Counted from the stretch's first letter, positions 34,809 to 45,195 are shown. The stretch is 64,000 bases of DNA from an uncultured Desulfatiglans sp. (GCA_900498135.1 LR026961.1:2476666-2540665), one strand, 5' to 3'. Numbers and translations are program-made. The notes: generated by a model not told the origin, from the letters alone.

Positions 34809-35394
34809 TTTTTATCGGATTTGTGGCGATTTTCGGATCCCGAAATGTGTGTGATCAGGAAAAGTTGTTTTTTTGGATAGGGTTTTCAAAAATGCGCTCA
34901 AAATGAAGGATATCCGGCTCTAATGCGGCAGAAGTTTTCTAGATTCCATCCGGAAATGATTTCCCGGTAGAACCCGGTTTCCAATCCGGAAATGAAGATT
35001 TTTTTTACGCGCTGCGCGTGCGCAGTCCCACCGCTTCACGGCGGGTCCCGGTTTGGACAATATCAAGGAAATCATGCCTTTGCGCGGAGGCGACCTGCAG
35101 GTCGGTGCACAACCAATGCACAGACTGACGCCGAGATTGGTCAAAAAGACCATTTCCGGATGGAAACTTTCTATGTGTTTTAGTAATAGGCGTTCCGATA
35201 GTTCAAATATCAAAAAACGGAACGGCATAGAAGGATCGCAGATTTCTCCATTCCATAAGATTTCGATTTGTGCAACGAGATGTACATGAATTTATAATTG
35301 GAGGTGTCAATCTGCCGTTCGACATAACATTCTCTATAGTTCGGATGAGATCTGTGAAGTATTGGGTAGGCAAGCGATTGAAAGGGTATTCAGG
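34809..35394 (+). other. 586-bp HDOD-cheY intergenic region
   Basis: Most of this gap is repeat copy C (34942-35167). The 130 bp before it and the 227 bp after it are rather AT-rich and show no gene. TATAAT occurs around 35292 without a clear -35. No sigma-28 pair was found, so how the cheY-cheX-cheB group is transcribed is not visible. Confidence 0.6.
34942..35167 (-). repeat. dispersed palindromic repeat, copy C (one module, TTTCTA flanks)
   Basis: 226-bp copy, ends GATTCCATCC and GGATGGAAAC. It carries one double-hairpin module with stems CGCGC-TGC-GCGTG and CCCACCGC/CGGCGGG, and the central GACCTGCAGGTC palindrome (35091-35102). The same 6 bases TTTCTA lie immediately outside both ends (34936-34941 and 35168-35173), as a target-site duplication would. 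Orientation is opposite to copies A, B and H. Confidence 0.9.
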
Positions 35395-35787
35395 ATGTCT
35401 ATCAATGTTTTGATTGTGGATGACAGCAATGTGATGCGGGCGATGATTCTGAAAACCCTGCGTATGGGAGAAATTGAACTTGGTGAAGTTCTCCAGGCGG
35501 GTAATGGCAGAGAGGCTTTGGAAAGAATGGAGAACCATTGGGTCGATCTGGTGATTGCGGATATTAATATGCCGGAGATGGATGGAGAACAGATGATCGA
35601 CCGGATGATCGTAAACCCTTCTTTTAAAGATATCCCTGTCCTGGTGGTTTCCACTGAGGGGAGTCTTGCCCGTGTCTGCCGGTTACGGCAGAAGGGCGCC
35701 CGCTTTCTTCACAAGCCTTTTTCACCCGAAGAGCTTCACGATACCGTCATAGGGATGTTGGGGGTGCCTGACCATGCGCCGGAATGA
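35395..35787 (+). CDS. cheY: CheY-like single-domain response regulator
   Basis: Stand-alone receiver domain of 130 residues. It has the acidic pocket (VLIVDDSNVMRAMI, near residues 4-17), the phospho-acceptor Asp in VIADINMPEMDG, the VVSTEGS switch and the invariant Lys in FLHKPFSPEEL. The MPEMDG and neighbourhood fit CheY. The start at ATG 35395 follows AAAGGG; upstream in-frame codons from 35362 are less likely. It lies directly before a CheX-type phosphatase, its probable antagonist. Confidence 0.92.
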   Translation: MSINVLIVDDSNVMRAMILKTLRMGEIELGEVLQAGNGREALERMENHWVDLVIADINMPEMDGEQMIDRMIVNPSFKDIPVLVVSTEGSLARVCRLRQKGARFLHKPFSPEELHDTVIGMLGVPDHAPE

Positions 35788-36250
35788 AATCAGAGCGATC
35801 ATGTCCGAAACGGCCGTAAGCATCCTTGAAAGATTGGCCTTTGTTTTTTCTTTCCCTGCGGAAGAAGAAATTCTTGAGGTAAGCGGGCAGGACAGGGTGC
35901 AGGCGGGCGTGTGTTTCGATGGTCCGATGCGGGGTATTTTATGGATCGAACTGCCGCAGGAGCGTCTGAAAGAGTTGACATCCAATATGTTGGGGTTGGC
36001 CGAAGGGCAAATCTCCCCGGAATTGGAACGGGACGGTCTGGGCGAGATCATCAACGTCATCTGCGGGAATTTGCTGCCCAGATTGGCTGGTGAAACATCC
36101 ATTTTCACCATCGGCGCTCCGGTGTTCGCAGCGCCTGGGGATGGCCTGCCTTTGATCCGGCCGGAGGGTGAGTCGGTGGAGGCCGTTTTAGATCTTGATG
36201 GGGGTGTCTGCAGATTGAACCTGCATGTCGAGGAACGGATCCTGGATTGA
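35774..36250 (+). CDS. CheX-like CheY-P phosphatase
   Basis: The 158-residue protein overlaps cheY by 14 bp. It has the CheC/CheX/FliY-type motif DGLGEIINVICGNLLPRLAG (E and N are the residues that act on CheY-P in this family) at about 90-109, in a beta-rich frame. No second phosphatase motif is present, which fits CheX rather than CheC. Placement right after cheY suggests it removes phosphate from that regulator. Start choice (ATG 35774 or 35801) is not certain. Confidence 0.82.
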   Translation: MRRNEIRAIMSETAVSILERLAFVFSFPAEEEILEVSGQDRVQAGVCFDGPMRGILWIELPQERLKELTSNMLGLAEGQISPELERDGLGEIINVICGNLLPRLAGETSIFTIGAPVFAAPGDGLPLIRPEGESVEAVLDLDGGVCRLNLHVEERILD

Positions 36251-36275
36251 CAGAAACCTGTTTCCAGGACCTTGA

Positions 36276-37310
<1,035 letters not shown>

Positions 37311-37406
37311 AAACTGTCGGCAAAAGGCTTTTTCATCGCGGGCTTTCCTCCCGTGAAAATCTCCGGGCGAAGGACGGGATCTATGGCTTGATGAAAGGGG
37401 CTGCAT

Positions 37407-38810
37407 ATGTCTTCAGATATTTACTCTATTCTGCACGCGGCCAAAGGGGCCCTTACGGCCCAGCAACTCGGCATCAGCGTGACGGGGCATAACATCGCTA
37501 ATGCCAACACGCCCGGCTATTCGCGGCAGCGGCTCGTCTTGGAAACCGAGGTGCCCCAAAGCAATAACCCCGGACAGATCGGCCGAGGTGTCAAGGCTGC
37601 AGAGGTAAAGCGCTTTCATGACCGATTTATTGGACTGCAATTGAATGATGCGAACCAGGCCTTGGGGCGCTGGGAGGCGCAGGCGGAGGTGATGAATAAG
37701 GTTGAGACCTTTTTCAACGGTGACCAGATCAGTGAGGCTATGAACCAATTCTGGAATGCATGGGATGATTTGGCCAATAATCCGGGCGGGCAGGCAGAGC
37801 GTTTGGTTCTGCTGGCGAAGGGGCAGCAGTTGGCGGACAATATCAGTCGCCTGCACGGGAACCTGAGTGATATCCGGATGAATGATGTCGCGGTGGTTGT
37901 CGATGCCGCTGTTGAAACAGTGAATCGTATCGCGGGCGAGATAGCCGATCTGAACCAGAAGATCCTTACCGCGGAGGCCGGAGGACAAAATGCGAATGAC
38001 CATCGGGATCAGCGGGATGCTCTTGTAGCCGAGATTTCCGCCATCCTGGATGTGAGCAGTTTCGAGGACAACGGAGGGTCTGTTGCCCTGCTCCTGGCTG
38101 ATGGGCGGCCCCTGGTGGAAAAATCTTTAACCTGGGATCTGGGTATTCGCAAGGACGAGAGCGGTTTGCAGCGAATCATATGGGAGGATCCTTCCGGAAA
38201 CGAACTCGATGCCACAGATGAGATCAGCGGCGGGCGTCTCAAGGGCCTCCTCGAAGGGCGGGATCAGGTGTCACAATATTTGGCGAATCTGGATACATTC
38301 GCAAAGGGGCTGATCGAGGAGATCAACGGATTGCATCGGACGGGTTATGGGTTGACAATTGACCACGGCTCCGGCATTCCCTGCACAGGTATCGATTTTT
38401 TCAGTGGAGATTCGGCTTCTGCTATGGTGGTCAACGAAGCCCTTCTGGAGGATGCGGGTTTGATTGCTGCAGCCGCTGATGCGGAGGGTGTCCCAGGGGA
38501 TAACCGGATCGCCGTGGCATTGGCGAATTTACGTTATAAGGCCGTCTTGAATGAGTCGACGTGCACTTTTGGCGATTATCTCAACGCGGTTGTGAGCGAT
38601 TTAGGCAGTGCGGTCGCTCAGACCGGTGCCAACGAAGAACATCAGTCGAGTCTGGTGAGTTATCTGAAGACATACCGGGAGTCGGTTTCCGGCGTATCGA
38701 TCGACGAAGAAATGATCGCTCTGGTTCAATATCAGCATGCCTATGCAGCATCGGCTAGATTGATCTCGACGGTGGATGAAATGCTGCAGACTCTCCTCAC
38801 GATCCTTTGA
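37407..38810 (+). CDS. flgK: hook-filament junction protein FlgK (HAP1)
   Basis: FlgK is the first junction protein between hook and filament. The 467-residue product has LTAQQLGISVTGHNIANANT, PGYSRQRLVLETE at the start and GVSIDEEMIALVQYQHAYAA, SARLISTVDEMLQTLL at the end. The length is at the short end for FlgK. GAAAGGGG precedes the ATG. It lies apart from the main flg operon, after cheB, and is followed by flgL; both would need export with FlgN. Confidence 0.95.
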   Translation: MSSDIYSILHAAKGALTAQQLGISVTGHNIANANTPGYSRQRLVLETEVPQSNNPGQIGRGVKAAEVKRFHDRFIGLQLNDANQALGRWEAQAEVMNKVETFFNGDQISEAMNQFWNAWDDLANNPGGQAERLVLLAKGQQLADNISRLHGNLSDIRMNDVAVVVDAAVETVNRIAGEIADLNQKILTAEAGGQNANDHRDQRDALVAEISAILDVSSFEDNGGSVALLLADGRPLVEKSLTWDLGIRKDESGLQRIIWEDPSGNELDATDEISGGRLKGLLEGRDQVSQYLANLDTFAKGLIEEINGLHRTGYGLTIDHGSGIPCTGIDFFSGDSASAMVVNEALLEDAGLIAAAADAEGVPGDNRIAVALANLRYKAVLNESTCTFGDYLNAVVSDLGSAVAQTGANEEHQSSLVSYLKTYRESVSGVSIDEEMIALVQYQHAYAASARLISTVDEMLQTLLTIL

Positions 38811-38958
38811 GAGGTGGATCGATCCCTGGAAGGTTTATGCAGTCCGGCGGTTGCATTCTGAATCTGAGATTTTTCCGGTTTGGTGCAGCGTGGACCTCCC
38901 TCGCCGGTCTGCCTCGGCGGGATATCCAGCGGTTTCCTGAAAAGGAGGGCTTTTTGAA

Positions 38959-40167
38959 ATGCGGGTGACCAACAAGCTTTTGGCGGATACGGTCAACCAG
39001 AACCTTTTGCGTAGTGTTCGGGATCTGCTCAAGACAGAGGAGGTTGTCTCGTCGGGAAAGCGGATCAACAAACCTTCGGACGATCCTGTCGGAAGCGCAC
39101 GCACTTTGCACTATCGCCGGCTTTTGGGAGCTGTCGGACAATATGAACGGAACATGAACCACGCAGATGCCTGGCTCAAAAGCACCGAGTCTGCCCTGGG
39201 TACCGCGAATGACCTGTTGGTTCGAGCCAAAGAACTGGCTGTGTACCAGGCCTCTGAGACGGCCTCGGCCGAAACGCGGGCTGCAGCGGCTGCTGAGGTA
39301 AAGGTTATTTGGCAAGAGATGCTCCGTCTGGCTAACACACGTTTTGGTGAAACGTATATCTTTGCCGGCCATCAAACCGATTCGGCGCCTTTTGCAAAGG
39401 AATCGCTGCCCATTCTCACGTCCCCGTATGTCGACGACGCTGTTTTCAGCATCAATACAGACGAGATTTGGACATTTGTGGTCGGAGCGGAGCGTTTCGA
39501 TGTATCGGTTTCCGCAGGCCATTCGTTGATGGAGGTGGCGGAAGCCGTCACCGCTGCAGGGGAAGGGTTGGTGCAGGCTGAAGTTATTGGTGACGGCCCT
39601 CCCGGCGCCGCCGACCGGCTGGTCATAAGCTTGGCTCCTGACCGGAGCGCAGCTGTGATCGGAATTGAAGGCAATACAAGCAATCTTGAACTTCATATCG
39701 GCGCGGCCGATGCGGAACATATCGCCTACAGAGGGGATCAGGGCCTCATTGCTGTCAATATGGGAGAAAATATAGGACTAAACATCAATTTCACGGGTCA
39801 GCACGTGTTCACAGAAGATGACAGTGCAAGCGGTGTGAATATCTTCTATGTCCTTGACAGCCTTTGCTCGGCACTTGAGGAAAACGACACGACGGCGATT
39901 CAGGACCGGATCGTATTGCTCGACAGCGCACAAAGCCAGGTTCTGGGAGCACAGAGCGAATTGGGTGCGCGACTTAATCGTGTGGAGATGGCCAGGAATT
40001 ACTGGTCGGATTTCGAGTTGGCTACCACTCAGCTTCTCTCTGAGACGGAAGATGCAGACATGGTGGAGGCCATGACACGGCTGAGTCTTCAGGAAACCAT
40101 TTATAACGCTTCATTGGGCATTGCGGGTCGTATGCTGCAACAGACGCTGCTCGATTTCATAAAATGA
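38959..40167 (+). CDS. flgL: hook-filament junction protein FlgL (HAP3)
   Basis: FlgL is the second junction protein, related to flagellin. It has 402 residues with the flagellin-like N-terminus (VTNKLLADTVNQNLLRSVRD, VSSGKRINKPSDDPVGSART) and C-terminus (MVEAMTRLSLQETIYNASLG, IAGRMLQQTLLDFIK). AAGGAGG precedes the ATG. The long middle (about 135-300) is the variable region. A 148-bp gap to flgK shows no clear signal. Confidence 0.95.
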   Translation: MRVTNKLLADTVNQNLLRSVRDLLKTEEVVSSGKRINKPSDDPVGSARTLHYRRLLGAVGQYERNMNHADAWLKSTESALGTANDLLVRAKELAVYQASETASAETRAAAAAEVKVIWQEMLRLANTRFGETYIFAGHQTDSAPFAKESLPILTSPYVDDAVFSINTDEIWTFVVGAERFDVSVSAGHSLMEVAEAVTAAGEGLVQAEVIGDGPPGAADRLVISLAPDRSAAVIGIEGNTSNLELHIGAADAEHIAYRGDQGLIAVNMGENIGLNINFTGQHVFTEDDSASGVNIFYVLDSLCSALEENDTTAIQDRIVLLDSAQSQVLGAQSELGARLNRVEMARNYWSDFELATTQLLSETEDADMVEAMTRLSLQETIYNASLGIAGRMLQQTLLDFIK

Positions 40168-40176
40168 GGAGCCGGC

Positions 40177-40656
40177 ATGAAAATGTTGAGTCAGTGGTGG
40201 CTGCCGTTTTTTCTGATGGTGTGGTTTGTCCCTGGGAAAATATGGTGTCTCGGTAGTGATGAGCTCATTGCTCTTAGACGGGCAGGGCTGAGCGATGCCG
40301 CTATCCAAACGATTATCCAGGAAAAGGTGGTGGAAACCGCTGCCTTTTCTGTCGAAGAAATTGTGGACATGAAGCGTGCGGGTTTCAGTGACGCTTTGGT
40401 TCAGACGATCGTCAGAGAAGGGTCCTTTATGAAGGATGCAGAACCTGTTGTATATGGGCGGAATCTCAGCCCGGTCACGATGACCACGGTCCAGGACCTT
40501 ATCGAATTGAAGAAATCGGGTTTTAGCGATGAAGTGATTCAGGCTGTGATTCAGGCCGGATCGGACCGAACCGAGGCTTCTGAAAGGGAAAAGGCCTGGG
40601 AAATGCTGCGGGAGATGGGTGTCGTGATAGACGAGCGCCGAAGGAGATTCCCGTGA
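40177..40656 (+). CDS. exported protein with three helical repeats
   Basis: This 159-residue protein starts with a signal sequence (core about 6-20, likely cut after GKIWCLG). The mature part has three copies of an about 20-residue motif: ELIALRRAGLSDAAIQTIIQ, EIVDMKRAGFSDALVQTIVR, DLIELKKSGFSDEVIQAVIQ. Pattern: acidic, I, x, x, L/M, +, +, A/S, G, F/L, S, D. I do not recognise a named family. The N-terminal part of the lytic transglycosylase at 45196 has similar units. It starts 9 bp after flgL and overlaps cheD2 by GTGA, so it belongs to a flagellar/chemotaxis operon. Confidence 0.75.
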   Translation: MKMLSQWWLPFFLMVWFVPGKIWCLGSDELIALRRAGLSDAAIQTIIQEKVVETAAFSVEEIVDMKRAGFSDALVQTIVREGSFMKDAEPVVYGRNLSPVTMTTVQDLIELKKSGFSDEVIQAVIQAGSDRTEASEREKAWEMLREMGVVIDERRRRFP

Positions 40657-41162
40657 GGAAAGGTTTCAGCGCGGTAGGTCAAAACTATTTTCTGCAGCCC
40701 GGATTCATATATGTAACCCGTCGACCGGCGGTTATCTCTGCTGTGTTGGGTTCATGCGTCGCAGTTTGCGCTTACGACAGGAAACGGCGGATGGGCGGCA
40801 TGAACCATTTCCAGTATCCTTTTATCCGCGATCCGAGGGTGGCAACGGCGCGATACGGCAATGTAGCTACCTTGGGCTTGATCCGTTTGATGGTCGAGGA
40901 GGGATCGCAGTTGAAGCATCTCGAAGTTCAGATCTTTGGGGGAGCTCACAACCCCTCCCTCTTATCCAGGAATGTTGGACGAGAAAATATCATGGCCGCT
41001 CGCAAAGTCCTGGCTGCGCAAAGGATCAAGGTTGTGTCGGAGGATGTCGGCGGAGAAAAGGGCCGCAAGCTGGTTTTTGATACGGCCGCCAACGAGGTGG
41101 CCGTCATGAAAGTTGATCGTCTGCGCACCAGTGACTGGTATCCTTATGGGGATCAACGCTGA
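40653..41162 (+). CDS. cheD: receptor deamidase CheD, second copy
   Basis: Second CheD-family protein, 169 residues, GTG start. ISAVLGSCVAVCAYDRKRRM has the catalytic Cys, and GGMNHFQYPF the His that follows GG-M/x; QIFGGAHN and NIMAARKVLAAQRIKVVSED, VGGEKGRKLVFDTA complete the pattern. It resembles classical CheD more than the copy at 33496 does. It is translationally coupled to the exported repeat protein before it. Confidence 0.93.
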   Translation: MRKGFSAVGQNYFLQPGFIYVTRRPAVISAVLGSCVAVCAYDRKRRMGGMNHFQYPFIRDPRVATARYGNVATLGLIRLMVEEGSQLKHLEVQIFGGAHNPSLLSRNVGRENIMAARKVLAAQRIKVVSEDVGGEKGRKLVFDTAANEVAVMKVDRLRTSDWYPYGDQR

Positions 41163-41462
41163 ATCGCCTGTTTCCGCTAATAATCCTGTCCTATCTTGGC
41201 CCCTCCCCTCGCTGAAAGTCATTCCCGCCCTTCCCCAATGGATTTGCGAGAGATTATGAAAATATGCCAAGCGGCCGAATGTGCCAGAGTCGCTGACTGG
41301 CCGTGCCCGTTGCTTCGGTCTGTAAACCGCATTAGCCGTGCTTCGGTTATTCAAGCGGAATGAAGCTTGCTTCAGCATGCTTGCGCACCGAGCGACCCAT
41401 CTTGGTCCGGGATGCCATAGCCTCCGAATGCCTGGATCGAATATTGCTGACAATAAGCCCGG
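41163..41462. other. 300-bp gap between convergent cheD2 and cheW
   Basis: Both neighbours end here. I see no intrinsic terminator with a T-run. TGAAGC-TT-GCTTCA (41361-41374) is a perfect short palindrome, and TGCTTCGG occurs twice (41311, 41339). No gene is apparent. Confidence 0.5.
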
Positions 41463-41978
41463 TCAACCCGTTGCTTGCTCCAGGACTTGGATGTCGCTTG
41501 CGGTTAACGCTCGGTCGATATCGAGCAGGATCTTAACGCTGCCTTCCATTTTAGCCATGCCCAGAATGAACCGCGTGTCGCAACGCATACCAAAGCTTGG
41601 CGTGTCTTCGATCTCTTCGGCGCGGATGTTGAGAACCTCGGAGACTGAATCTACTACGATGCCGATCGTGATTCTGCCGGCAGAGGCTTCAATCTCAACG
41701 ACGATGATGCAAGTGCGCTCGTCGTGGTCGATCTCAGACATGCCGAAGCGTAGACGCAGATCGATGACAGGGATCACCTTCCCCCGCAGATTGATAACGC
41801 CTTTAACGAAAGCGGGTGTCTGCGGGACGGGAGTGATGGGCATCATACCGATGATTTCCTTGATCTTCAAAATACCGATGCCGTAAGCCTCGCCGGCGAG
41901 GGAAAATGTCAGATATTTGCCTTCCCTCCCTCCGACGATACCTTCTTCCGAAATCATTTGAACGTTGGTTGCCTTCAT
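41463..41978 (-). CDS. cheW: chemotaxis coupling protein CheW
   Basis: CheW links CheA to receptors. The 171-residue product has the domain's two beta barrels: YLTFSLAGEAYGIGILKIKE, IIGMMPITPVPQTPAFVKGV, INLRGKVIPVIDLRLRFGM, and the late VKILLDIDRAL. NLRGKVIPVIDLR is the hallmark. AAGGAG lies 7 bases before the ATG. It follows the chemoreceptor gene by 78 bp on the same strand, so the two form an operon separate from cheA. Confidence 0.96.
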   Translation of the reverse strand: MKATNVQMISEEGIVGGREGKYLTFSLAGEAYGIGILKIKEIIGMMPITPVPQTPAFVKGVINLRGKVIPVIDLRLRFGMSEIDHDERTCIIVVEIEASAGRITIGIVVDSVSEVLNIRAEEIEDTPSFGMRCDTRFILGMAKMEGSVKILLDIDRALTASDIQVLEQATG

Positions 41979-42056
41979 GGTGGTCTCCTTTCACAAATGG
42001 AACGTTTCCCAGCGCGAATGGGCGTCCCCCCTGTTGCACAGGGAGTTCGGCCGGGT

Positions 42057-44066
42057 TTAAAACGCCGCTTTGAGATCCTTCTCATCCAATCCCACAATCT
42101 GTTCGGGGCCGATTTCTCTGATAGGCTCGAAAGGTGATCCGGTGTTTTTTTCAGGGGGAATGTGGTGCGTTTTACAGGAGCGGGAAATCTGAAGACCTCT
42201 TTCGGTGTTCAAGCTCTTCTGATCGGATTTCCACTTTTGCTGTGTCATTTGGCTCATTTCTCCAGCCATAGTCTCCAATTCTCTCACGACGCCACGCATT
42301 TGCTCCGCCTGAGCATTCATTTCTTCTGCCGCACCAGCGGCTTCCTCTGCGTTCGCGGCATTCTGCTGGGTGACCTTATCCATTTCGGTGACTGCGAGGT
42401 TGATTTGTTCGATGCCTTGGGCTTGTTCACGGGAGGCGGTCGCGATTTCGCTGATGAGTTTGCCCACTTTTTGCGCGATCTGGTTGTTCTTTTCCAGGGC
42501 TTCCACCACCTGGCTGTTCAGCCGGGCGGCATCCTGGATCTGATCATTGGCGCCTGCAATCAATCCTGCGGTGTTTTTGGCGGCCTCTGCGGCCCGTAAT
42601 GCCAGATTGCGAACCTCATCGGCCACCACGGCAAACCCGGCTCCGGCCTCCCCCGCGCGTGCGGCTTCAACTGCCGCATTCAGCGCGAGCAAATTGGTTT
42701 GAAAGGCGATTTCATCAATGGTTTTGATGATTTTACCGGTTTCTTCGCTGGATTTTACTGTGGCGTCAAGGGCAGTATTCATAAGGGCGACCCGCTCCTC
42801 AACAGTCTTGAAATTGGGCGCTGCCTCTTCGCGCATCAGCCGATCCACATCGGTGGCGTTCTGTGCGTTTTGTTTGGTCATGGCGGATATCTCTTCAAGG
42901 GATGAAGATGTCTCCTCGATTCCGGCGGCCTGCTGGCTGGCGCCTTCAGCCAGGGATTGGCTCGCAGCTGAAATTTGCGATGCCGCTGCCGCCACTTCCT
43001 CTGCTCCTCCCCTGAGATCCCGGCTGATGCGCTTGACGTCCCGCGAAATGGAGAGCCCGAGATAGAGTCCGAGTCCCAGCGCTAAGGCGAAGCCAAGCAG
43101 CATCCCCGAGACGGAGGCGCCTTTGAGCCAAACTGCCTCGGATTGAGCTTTCTGCCACGTCTCTTCAGCTATCCTTCGATTGAGATCCACGATTCTCTCC
43201 AGAACCTGGATCGAATCCCATTGGGCCTTTCGCAGTTCGCCCGTTCCGACAGTCGTCATAGCATTGTAAAGTTCCTGGGCCTTTTGAGCTTCGGCCTGCA
43301 TAATTCCGAGCAGCCGGGTGATCTCGGCCGAGGCTTTGAGGGCGTCGTTCATGAGAAAGGAGGCATTAGCGTTTTCTCCTCCTGCCACTAATGAGGTGAC
43401 ATGTTTAAGGTTTTGATGAAATGCATTGTGGAAAGGCCTGAGCTCTGCAATCGCCGACTTGAGGACTTGATTGTCGGTTTGAAAGGTTTGGAGCCAGCGG
43501 CCTAAAGGGCAGTTTTCCGGATCGTCGCTTCCTTTAAGGGGTTCGTTGAAGTCGATCAGACGCAACGTTTCGTTGACCAGCCTATAGTGGCCCAAGGCGA
43601 GGTGCTCCAGCGTCCGATTCAGCTGCAATGGATTGAGGATGCCACCGGCGGCGAGATCCTGTGCCATCTCGAAAAATTCGTCATTGGCCTTTTTCCCCCG
43701 GTCGAGCTCTTTCCTGAAATCGTCCCATAACGCAGCTTCTTCGGGTGTCTGAGGCAAAGTTTCATAGGCTTTCCACGCCTTTCCATAAGCCTCGCGTGCC
43801 CGGGCGATGTTTTCGAACTGGCGCTGGCGCAGATCATCGCTCAATAATGGGTTGAGAAGGGTGCGTTGCGCTACACGGATGGTTTCCATGGCCTGACGGA
43901 TGGTCAGGAGATTCTGGATACTGGGTAAGCGAATTTGACCGACTTCTCCAAGGTGTATGTTCATCCGAGATACGCTTTGCCAGCCGACTACGCCTACTGC
44001 AAGTGTAATAACTGCAATCGCTAAAAAGGCCAGATTGAGTTTTTTCCCTATACGCATGCTCTTCAT
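42057..44066 (-). CDS. methyl-accepting chemotaxis protein with zinc-type sensor motif
   Basis: The 669-residue transmembrane receptor has TM1 at about 10-31 and TM2 at about 315-340. The sensor region between them carries, at about 155-220, a pattern HY..C-P-L-G-R-W-L..F-H..F-H like the CZB zinc-binding module, although CZB modules are usually cytoplasmic. The signalling hairpin [19 protein letters not shown] lies at about 450-470 in a long coiled coil. No C-terminal CheR-binding pentapeptide is visible. AAGGAGG precedes the ATG. A sigma-28-like site lies upstream at 44264. The ligand is unknown. Confidence 0.94.
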   Translation of the reverse strand: MKSMRIGKKLNLAFLAIAVITLAVGVVGWQSVSRMNIHLGEVGQIRLPSIQNLLTIRQAMETIRVAQRTLLNPLLSDDLRQRQFENIARAREAYGKAWKAYETLPQTPEEAALWDDFRKELDRGKKANDEFFEMAQDLAAGGILNPLQLNRTLEHLALGHYRLVNETLRLIDFNEPLKGSDDPENCPLGRWLQTFQTDNQVLKSAIAELRPFHNAFHQNLKHVTSLVAGGENANASFLMNDALKASAEITRLLGIMQAEAQKAQELYNAMTTVGTGELRKAQWDSIQVLERIVDLNRRIAEETWQKAQSEAVWLKGASVSGMLLGFALALGLGLYLGLSISRDVKRISRDLRGGAEEVAAAASQISAASQSLAEGASQQAAGIEETSSSLEEISAMTKQNAQNATDVDRLMREEAAPNFKTVEERVALMNTALDATVKSSEETGKIIKTIDEIAFQTNLLALNAAVEAARAGEAGAGFAVVADEVRNLALRAAEAAKNTAGLIAGANDQIQDAARLNSQVVEALEKNNQIAQKVGKLISEIATASREQAQGIEQINLAVTEMDKVTQQNAANAEEAAGAAEEMNAQAEQMRGVVRELETMAGEMSQMTQQKWKSDQKSLNTERGLQISRSCKTHHIPPEKNTGSPFEPIREIGPEQIVGLDEKDLKAAF

Positions 44067-44437
44067 TCGGTTCCTCCTTGGAATTAAATTACCTTTATGA
44101 GACCAAGGCTACCGCCGGAATGGCGAAATACTCTGTCGGTTTGTGTTCTGCAGCCTTTTCGCGGGAAAGAAGCCAGCGGATTTCTCTGGGGCCCAGGCTC
44201 CCGACTGAAGAGGGCAAACTACGTCTCTATGAAGGGCCGGATGCGGCGAACCGGTCACCTCTTTAATCGGCATGCTATGCTGATTCTTGAGAGGAAAATG
44301 ACGAGGCGAAGCTTTTATGGATGGTTGGAACCGAACCCTGCTTCTTTAATCCCGGCGCTGGTTTTAATCGGGTTGTAAGCCATGTCCAACGTATAGAGAA
44401 AGGTTGATTCCATCAGAATATTTTGTCCGGTGGCGCT
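44067..44437. other. 371-bp gap upstream of the receptor gene
   Basis: The only signals are the ribosome site of the receptor gene and the sigma-28-like site at 44264-44290, both minus strand. Short open frames on + have no family features and no ribosome site. Confidence 0.5.
44264..44290 (-). promoter_or_regulatory. sigma-28-like promoter for receptor-cheW
   Basis: On the minus strand TCAA (44290-44287), 15 bases, then GCCGATTA (44271-44264). It matches the FliA consensus except TCAA for TAAA and one base in the -10. Transcription would begin near 44256, about 190 bp before the receptor ATG. Late-class chemoreceptor genes are common FliA targets. Confidence 0.5.
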
Positions 44438-44626
44438 TCAGGACTCTTTGTTTAAAAGATGCCTTTTCAAGGGCTTAGGTTCGAAATTCAAACATTTCTT
44501 CCCCGATACCCTTCTTACGACGAGAGAAGGACTTTGGAAAGACTTGAATCCCAGCGCCCGGCAGCCGTGGGGGGCGGCAGGATCCCAGGTGACATAGTAA
44601 TGACTGCAGTGAAAACACTCTGACAT
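44438..44626 (-). CDS. small conserved Cys-rich protein (CxxC, YYVTWD)
   Basis: This 62-residue protein begins MSECFHCSHYYVTWDPAAPH and continues GCRALGFKSFQSPSLVVRR, with a later SGKKCLNF. Four Cys residues (C-x-x-C near the start, G-C-R, K-K-C) could bind a metal. Very similar short proteins occur in many Desulfobacterota and are often given doubtful names such as uracil-DNA glycosylase; I know of no proven role. GAGGA lies 12 bases before the ATG. An in-frame extension to 44755 is not needed. It stands alone between the receptor promoter and repeat copy D. Confidence 0.75.
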   Translation of the reverse strand: MSECFHCSHYYVTWDPAAPHGCRALGFKSFQSPSLVVRRVSGKKCLNFEPKPLKRHLLNKES

Positions 44627-44727
44627 AGGCTTGCTGTGTCCTCTATACCGCTTCAGCAAAAAAGTGCTCGTGTTATGTCGAAGAGGCTGCCGGTCCGAGT
44701 GTCGCAAGTAGATCACTGCTGGCATTA

Positions 44728-44947
44728 TGTCCCTCAGGAAATGACTTCCCCGCATAACCCGTGTTTCAGTCCGGAAAGGAGTGCTTTTTATTTTTTCCTT
44801 TCAAGTGCTTAGCCCCATCCTTTCGGGGTGGGTCCCGCTTTTTTCATGTTCGTGAGATCACGTGGTTGCTGAGACGGCTTGTAGTCCGCCGCACAACCCA
44901 AGGTGCCGATTGACGCCAAGATTGGAAAGACCATTTCCAGATAGAAA
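44728..44947 (-). repeat. dispersed palindromic repeat, copy D (degenerate, one module)
   Basis: About 220 bp that align end to end with copies C and E but with many changes: outer CTCAGGAAATGA and CCATTTCCAGATAGAAA, inner GTTTCAGTCCGGAAAGGAG, one module with CCCATCC-TTTC-GGGGTGGG. That second stem gains an A-T pair where other copies have a mismatch. The central palindrome is largely lost. It lies before the transglycosylase gene; the 248 bp from its end to 45195 show no other feature. Confidence 0.75.
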
Positions 44948-45195
44948 GAAGCATTTATCATGCCAGAGTTCAAGGAGCGTAAAGACCTTCAAAAGCCGTT
45001 TCATCCGGAGCGTTGAAGCGATCTGTTGGCTGGAGCGGCTCTGTGAGGGCGATCGGCTGGAAAGAGCTAGAGTGGCGCTATGCATGGTATACTTTATGCT
45101 TAAAATTCAATAATCGAATGTCTATGCGGATTAGATTGTGGGAGCCGTCTGTTTCGAGATGGAAATTCCCTCGAGGAGTGTTAGGACTTTTCGGA

